A DNA stretch of 64,000 nucleotides, from the NCBI RefSeq assembly GCF_029633865.1, contig NC_079215.1:53131985-53195984 (forward strand). Reading direction: 5' to 3'. Source of the stretch: Lampris incognitus. Its lineage: Eukaryota; Chordata; Actinopteri; Lampriformes; Lampridae. How positions within the stretch are numbered: the first letter of the stretch is position 1; each line of letters begins with the position of its first letter. Below, piece by piece: positions 58,453-64,000 of the stretch. The position numbers and the translations under genes were made by a program. A model generated the notes under the pieces. It saw only the letters and a list, made by a program, of their open reading frames with translations. It had not been told where the DNA came from and made no database searches.

Positions 58453-58691
58453 GCGTGCGCAACTAGGGGGCAGAAAGCAGCTACAGCGCAGAGATTTTAA
58501 CCAAGATAAGAGCTCAGATACAGCAGAGATGATACGCAGTTGTGCAATAAACTGCACAAACCGCCAAAAGGATGGGTGGAAAAATTTTGAACATTTTCAT
58601 TGTTGAACTGCTTCGGTAGCTCTCAAAATACTTTGCATTTCATAATCTTTTGAGAGCTACCAAAGCGGTTTTGCCCCCTAGCTGCGCGCGC
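58453..58691 (+). mobile_element. Foldback MITE carrying a truncated THAP-domain start
   Basis: The terminal repeats GCGTGCGCAACTAGGGGGCA (58453) and the complement of TGCCCCCTAGCTGCGCGCGC (to 58691) match with few differences. A short frame at 58,529-58,606 reads MIRSCAINCTNRQKDGWKNF, which resembles the start of a THAP zinc finger (C-x3-C then NRQKDG). An inner hairpin (58,611-58,629 with 58,648-58,668) follows. It is probably an internally deleted derivative of a THAP-encoding DNA transposon. Confidence 0.65.
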
Positions 58692-58770
58692 ACCAAGTAA
58701 TGTTTGTAAACAGAAAACCCATCTATCCATACCTCTGTATTCAGCCCGGTTTTCCCTTAAAGAGGACAAC

Positions 58771-59512
58771 TTGTTAGGGTTTGCGGAAGACCCCAAGCGC
58801 GCGACACCAGACAGAGATGGGGTTAGCCGAAAACTGGCGTACTTTATTCCTTACAAATAGTCAAACACCGGAAGGCAATGAGCGACAAGGAAAACGGAAA
58901 GTCCACGGGGGAAAAACTCGCGGGTAATCCAAGACGGGAACACGGCAGGATACTTCCACGGGGAAACTTTGCAAGGGAAAGCATAAACCAAGGGCTGGAG
59001 TGAGTTCGGAGAGAAAAGGACCGTGAGGGAAGAGTAGCCACTACTGCAGGGGTTCCCAATAGGCGGCCCGAGGGCCACGTCCGGCCCGTGACGGGTTGAT
59101 TTATGGTCCGCGAGAATTTTTGGAGAAATGCCAGAAGGAAGATTTTTTTTTTATTTCCCTACCAAAACAAATAAAATAATTAATTTCTTAGTAAAAGTAA
59201 GACTAGTAATATATCGAAAAATAGATGAAAAATCTCTGTTTAAATTATAATACCTGCAACGTATCAACACCGAAACAAACGAACGAACAACGTGCTGCTG
59301 GAGGTTGAGTGGCCCGTGGTTTTAAAAGTGGCCCTAAAAGTGGCTCGCTATGAAAAGTAATTGGGGACCCCTGCACTACTGCGAGGAGGTTACAACACGA
59401 ACTGACAACGGCCGCGTGGGAGGCCACCAAACTTAATCCCGGCCCTGACGAGCTGATTGGCTGCCGGCGCGGGGTGGGCGGGCCACGGCGCGGGTTGGGC
59501 GAGCCGTAACAC
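58771..59512. repeat. Unclassified repeat hosting a hAT MITE
   Basis: Bounded by TTGTTAGGG on the left and CCGTAACACAA on the right. The interior includes pieces such as GAAGACCCCAAGCGCGCGACA. Classification as a solo LTR or other repeat is not possible from one copy. Confidence 0.35.
59047..59373. mobile_element. Non-autonomous hAT MITE
   Basis: The ends CAGGGGTTCCCAAT and ATTGGGGACCCCTG are inverted repeats. An exact 8-bp duplication CACTACTG lies at 59039-59046 and 59374-59381. Confidence 0.95.
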
Positions 59513-60015
59513 AACTGTGCCTTTAAAATTACGTCACGTGGTGGGGGGGTGGCGTCCACTGCAGTGGACATGTTGTAAAATATGAACAAAATCAAGTTTT
59601 AACATGTTTTTCTTTGCAATGTGTGTTTAACCATCCCAACACTTAATTTATGTACAAAAAAAATAGAAATTAAACATTATTTTTCCTGGGTCTCAGGAGG
59701 CTACCAGCTGTTGGACTTCCTGTTGGGGAAGGCTCTCGATCCTACGTCATTTCCATTTATATTATGAACAGGAAAAACAAAATGGAGGACAGAACAGGGA
59801 TGGAAGGCATATCCTTTATTAGTTTAACTTCCACTCATCAATAGTGCGTTTTTAATTTGTTCCAGGATGAAATAGTCCTTACAAGTGCTTTTCGCTGAAA
59901 TCTGCTTCAAATGTGTGTCTTAATTTATTGTTGTAGAGGTAGTATATTTATTTAAGGTATATATGAAATAAATGTACAGTATGTTTCTAATGTAAACTAA
60001 ATAAATGTGCTTGAA

Positions 60016-60148
<133 letters not shown>

Positions 60149-60199
60149 TTGATAAGTCGAGACATTAATTAAGACTGATTCCACTCACATGGGGCCTCA

Positions 60200-60474
60200 T
60201 GTATCAACCATTACTATGGGCAAATTTGTGCGTACACACCCATGGAATTTTTTAGCCCTCATGATTGTCTGATGGACAGCAGCAAAGCATGATGGGTTAT
60301 TTATAATTCCTTCCTCCTAACATCTATTGTCTGCCTCTTGCAACCAGCAGTCACCCAGGCCTGCAAATCGGTGTCTACCCAGGTTCTATGCTGGTCTCTG
60401 AGACAAACTCCAGGACTAAAAAAAAATCCCATGGGTGTGTACGCACAAATTTGCCCATAGTAATGGATTGATAC
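60200..60474. mobile_element. Foldback MITE with about 50-bp arms
   Basis: The left arm includes TACTATGGGCAAATTTGTGC and CGTACACACCCATGG; the right arm includes CCATGGGTGTGTACGCACAA. It is flanked by the GGGGCCTCATGTATCAA type end. The interior is non-coding. Confidence 0.85.
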
Positions 60475-60568
60475 TGGTGATCCAGACTGGTTCAATATTA
60501 TGTGGGTAGAGTGAAAAGCTACCAGCTGAATCGGATTTAAAAAAAATTAAAAAGGGAGAAACCTCATT

Positions 60569-60798
60569 TGTTGTAGTCCACATGCGTGTAAAACATTTCG
60601 TTGCCATTGAAGTAATACTTGGGGTAGCATTGGTCGAGGATCAATGACCACACCGGGTTATAGAACTCAGGTTTAATCGTGGCTCAGTAGGCAGACGTAA
60701 TAACCATACATGGTAGTGGTGTAACCATAATAACAGTCCGGGTAGTACATAACACCTAGTGTAGTTCCAGTGGCTATACATGGCATTATATCACTACA
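60569..60798 (-). repeat. Candidate 3' LTR of a gypsy element
   Basis: On the minus strand a polypurine tract (A-run then CAGGGGGGA, 60,816-60,799) is followed directly by TGTAGTGATATAATGCC, the start of a 5'-TG...CA-3' LTR. It may end at 60,569. The far end is tentative because no second LTR is in the window. Confidence 0.55.
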
Positions 60799-61029
60799 TC
60801 CCCCCTGTTTTTTTTCAATTATTTCAGTATCAAAATACTCTAGAACATTCGGTTATATAAACCAACACATCACACAATTCCAATGTTGTACAATCATTGA
60901 GCAGCATTGTACAGTCATTACACCGAGGTTGCCTTCTCTTTTTTTATTTTATAGACAACAGAACTCAGAATTGTCCATCTCACAAAACAATAAACATATT
61001 CAGAGCCCTCCTTTTGTGAGTGATTGTCT

Positions 61030-61665
61030 CTACTCATAGTCCTTGTAGTGAGCTGGTTTGGAAACAGCTCTTCCATATCTTGTGCGTACTGTCTTGTGTG
61101 TTTCACAGGTTTGGCTGGAAGAAGTTCCAGCTGCATGAGTGTCCCGTTGAGGTTCTGTGAAGCGGGTTCTTGCGCTCCTCAGTGCATGGGGGTGGTGAAT
61201 TTCCCACAGGTGGCTCCTGCCACGTCTGAGTTTCTTCCCATTTGATGTTTGCACAATGTAGCTCCTTGGCTCATCGCACTTTTGTACGACGGTGGCTGGA
61301 TACCAAGTCCCTTTTTCCTTGTTTAGGACAGATACGTGCTGTCCGGGACCGAGTGGAGGTAGTTCTCTGCTGCTGCTGCGGTCATGATGTTCCTTCATGT
61401 CTGCTGTTCTCTGCTCCAGGTGGAGTCGGTTTTCCTCCTTGCCTGGGTCTCCTCGACTCGGCAGCAGCGTGGTGACTGACCTTCCGAAGATCGGTTCTGC
61501 TGGTGATGGTAGTTTACTGTCGATGGGTGTTGCTCTGACCTGTAGTAAGGCCACTTGTATGTTACCTCCTTGTCTCATCACTACAGCCATGTCTTTAAAC
61601 AAAAAGTTGTGGTCTACAGTGTTGAAATGGCTCCGCAGTGTTAGCTGGGCTGCATATCTCTTCAT
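61030..61665 (-). pseudogene. Ty3/gypsy pol C-terminus (integrase C-terminal region)
   Basis: A 211-codon minus frame. It contains a typical end-of-pol segment: GPGQHVSVLNKEKGTWYPAT and VVQKCDEPRSYIVQTSNGKK, a chromo/SH3-like integrase C-terminal fold, followed by a basic tail and stop at 61,030. The upstream catalytic core is not present to the right. It lies 230 bp from the polypurine tract and LTR, as expected for the 3' end of a gypsy element. Confidence 0.75.
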
Positions 61666-62402
61666 CCAGCCCGCCTACCTCTGAGTTAGCAACGGGCCAG
61701 CTCGGACTATGTACCTTCTTACGGAGCCGTAGTAGGGACATGGTGAGAGAGAGAGGGGGGGCGGGGAGAGATCTTCCAGAAGAAGCCCAGATGTCAGGAA
61801 AATATAGATACCATGTTGACTCTAGGTAGCATCACCTTAGAGCATACGATGTAGTAGACTTACCTTGGTCTACTTATTACAGCATCGGGGAGTTTTAGTA
61901 GGGCAGTGGATAACCTAAAACAAAAAGCTGGCAGAGCTCTATATGCAATTAAAAATAAATTCTTTAGCATTGATATACCAATCTCCATCTGGTGCAAACT
62001 GTTTGATAGTGTAATTCTGCCCATTGCGCTGTATGGAAGTGAGGTATGGGGTCCACTCAGTCTTCCCAGCCGCACTAGATGGGACAAGCATCCTGCAGAA
62101 ACCCTACATGCTGAATTCTGTAGAATGATTCTGAAAATACAAAGGAAAACACCAAACAACGCATGTAGGGCAGAATTAGGCCGGTTTCCATTATCGATAA
62201 ATGTGCAAAAAAAAAAAAAGATCTCTAAATTTCTAGATGCACTTAAATACAAGCCCAACAAATACATTGCACTTTAAAGCTCTGAAAACCCAAGAACTGA
62301 ACCCCGAAAAGAGTCCCCTGAAGCAGCTGGCTCTGAGACTCACTAACCCTTTAACAAATACTAAGACCAACCAACCTCAGGACAGCACTGCATTCCAAAC
62401 AC

Positions 62403-62750
62403 ACATGAGGATAAATCAGCTATAAAACAAACCAACATGAGGATAAATCCGCTATAAAACAAACCAACATGAGGATAAATCAGCTATAAAACAAACCAAC
62501 ATGAGGATAAATCAGCTATAAAACAAACCAACATGAGGATAAATCAGCTATAAAACAAACCAACATGAGGATAAATCAGCTATAAAACAAACCAACATGA
62601 GGATAAATCAGCTATAAAACAAACCAACATGAGGATAAATCAGCTATAAAACAAACATGAGGATAAATCAGCTATAAAACAAACCAACATGAGGATAAAT
62701 CAGCTATAAAACAAACCAACATGAGGATAAATCAGCTATAAAACAAAGCA
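62403..62750. repeat. 32-bp minisatellite, 11 units
   Basis: The unit starts ACATGAGGATAAATCAGCTA and continues TAAAACAAACCA. Unit starts are 62403, 62435, 62467, 62499, 62531, 62563, 62595, 62627, 62655, 62687 and 62719. One unit (62627) is 28 bp, lacking CCAA-type bases; one has CCGC for CAGC. It is not in frame with the LINE protein. Confidence 0.95.
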
Positions 62751-63224
62751 AGAACAATTATCTGAAACATTGGAACGCTGAAATCAAAACTCAAAACAAA
62801 CCAGAAGTTTATCGGGCCCTAAAAACAAACTATGATTTGGAAGAAGACCTCTTAACTGTCTGCGACAGGAAGCAGCGACAGACCCTCACCAGATACAGGC
62901 TCAGTGACCACAGTCTAGCCATTGAAAAGGGGAGACACAAAAAGACGTGGTTGCCAAAAGAGCAACGAACATGTGGTCAGTGCATGGCAGATGAGGTGGG
63001 GACAGAGGGGCACTTCCTCCTTAAATGTGACAAATTTTGGAAAACAGCGCCGGGCTTTTGTCCAGGAGCTGGAACATGTGACTCCAGAGTAGCAGGAAAT
63101 GGACGACGCAGGTAAGCTGCGGGTGGTCCTGGGAGGGGGGCCAGCGGCGAGCATTGCAGCAAGACTTATATTGTCCTGTCACAACCTGAGAGACAGTAAC
63201 TATTGCTACTGTTGGACATTGTAG

Positions 63225-63515
63225 CGAATTCGGGAGACAACCACAGGAACTGCCGCGGCCGAGACGCGAACCCGTATCGCCCGCACCGCAGGAGACAGCG
63301 CTAACCGCTCGACTAGAGTCAAACCCGTCGGCCAACGTGTCTACTTATCCATGCACGTTACAATATAATAATCATTCTTGTTATTGCTGTTGTAAACTAC
63401 TAATAAGACACGTTAGCCCTAGCTAATGGGTCTGACCCTTCAGCCGAGCGGTTAGTGATGTCGCCTTGTGGTGCAGTACACCCCGTATCGAATCCCGCAC
63501 CAGGCAAGAAAATAA
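63225..63515. mobile_element. Two tRNA-like SINE heads in inverted orientation
   Basis: The minus-strand head lies at about 63,322-63,240 (GTCGAGCGGTTAGCGCTGTC then GGTTCGCGTCT). The plus-strand head lies at 63,433-63,512 (CAGCCGAGCGGTTAGTGATG then GTATCGAATCCCGCACC). They are separated by AT-rich sequence. Both have pol III-type A and B boxes but are not clean cloverleaf tRNA genes. Confidence 0.6.
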
Positions 63516-63639
63516 CCGGTTACACTTAACATTATAATCATTGTGTTGTTGTTGTTTTACATGCTTTGGCAATATGTACACAAACGTATGCCATGCCAAT
63601 AAAGCACATAGTGAATTGAATTGAACTGAGAGAGAGAGA

Positions 63640-64000
63640 GAGGGAAAATAGGGGGCAATTTTGCGCTCCCTCGCAATACCCTTTTCGCCAGTGAAGAAGA
63701 AGAAGAAGGCTACTTCCGGTTGGTTTCGTACCTGTTAAGTGACGCCATAAAAGAAAAAGAAAAACCCCAATTTAAGTAGAAATAGCAAGATAATTCGCGT
63801 AATAAATGCCGCAGCTGCATAGAGAGTTTGTCGAGGACAGTTTGTGGCCCCCCCCCTCCCCAATAAAATGGGGCCAGCACGATCTTTAAAAACATTTCCG
63901 TTGACACGGGGTCTAAGAAGGATCAGCAAACCAAGGCTGCGACGTCCAGCAGAATGCGGGGAGCTGCACCAGACCCGGGCTGCCATGCAGCGAGGGAGCC
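63640..64000. other. Right edge, unassigned, possible promoter-proximal sequence
   Basis: Contains an ETS-type motif CTTCCGG at 63,713-63,719 and GC-rich DNA toward the edge. A plus frame is open to the window end but has no recognisable domain. Confidence 0.25.

Larger units (their letters stand above)
61870..63630 (+). mobile_element. LINE 3' end (L2-like), interrupted by a minisatellite and a tRNA-like pair
   Basis: The frame 61,906-62,277 has ALYAIKNKFFSIDIPISIW and ILPIALYGSEVWGP, the post-RT region of a LINE. The protein resumes at about 62,750 (KNNYLKHWNAEIKTQNKPEV; RQTLTRYRLSDHSLAIEKGR; CGQCMADEVGTEGHFLLKCD). The tail ends at 63,612-63,626 with TGAATTGAATTGAA. The break between the two parts is the 32-bp minisatellite at 62,403-62,750. 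Further to the right two tRNA-like heads are inserted. Confidence 0.8.

Noticed and set aside
62403-62750. CRISPR-like array of regular repeats
   Set aside because: Units are tandem with no unique spacers, lie inside a LINE, and the DNA is vertebrate.
63433-63512. tRNA gene
   Set aside because: A and B boxes are present but the arms do not form a clean cloverleaf, and the context is repetitive; treated as a SINE head.

Overview
This window is vertebrate nuclear DNA, almost certainly from a spiny-rayed teleost fish. It shows two multi-exon animal genes with GT-AG introns, very dense (CA)n, (TC)n and (TA)n microsatellites, and a transposon mix typical of teleosts: Tc1/mariner, hAT, tRNA-derived SINEs, RTE and Tx1/L1 LINEs, Ty3/gypsy and Penelope. 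There is no bacterial or organellar content and no CRISPR array.

Two host genes can be assembled exon by exon with consistent phases. (1) thsd4-like (ADAMTSL6 family), minus strand, 21,868 to 9,805: 12 coding exons, 634 aa, encoding a signal peptide, an ADAMTS spacer, six thrombospondin type-1 repeats and a PLAC domain. It starts directly at the spacer, so it corresponds to a short, N-terminally reduced form. (2) melk (maternal embryonic leucine zipper kinase), plus strand, 27,489 to 42,073: 17 coding exons, 685 aa, with a complete kinase domain and C-terminal KA1 domain. The genes are divergent, separated by about 5.6 kb of repeat-rich DNA with a plausible cell-cycle promoter (E2F-like, ETS and CHR-like motifs) just upstream of melk.

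Layout: 1-1.2 kb looks like a 3'UTR or unassigned sequence. 1.3-8.8 kb is a transposon cluster: a decayed Tc1 copy, a second Tc1 split by a 3.8 kb hAT element, and a near-intact Tc1 with DD36E spacing. 9.3-21.9 kb is thsd4, with a hAT MITE, a third DD36E copy and a 3.5 kb LINE in introns. 22-27 kb is SINEs and other repeats. 27-42.6 kb is melk, its introns holding an RTE LINE fragment, several copies of one tRNA-SINE family and a hAT element with a nested SINE. 42.6-64 kb is a repeat graveyard: IS630/Tc1-like transposase, foldback MITEs, two gypsy remnants, a Penelope GIY-YIG end, a Tx1-like LINE, a THAP-containing MITE and a LINE interrupted by a 32-bp minisatellite.

I found no convincing new multi-gene system. 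The most interesting items are the short-form thsd4 gene model, the DD36E Tc1 group (three copies), the nested insertions dated by exact target-site duplications, the THAP-bearing foldback MITE, and two orphan splice-bounded exon candidates (23.9 kb and 50.8 kb).
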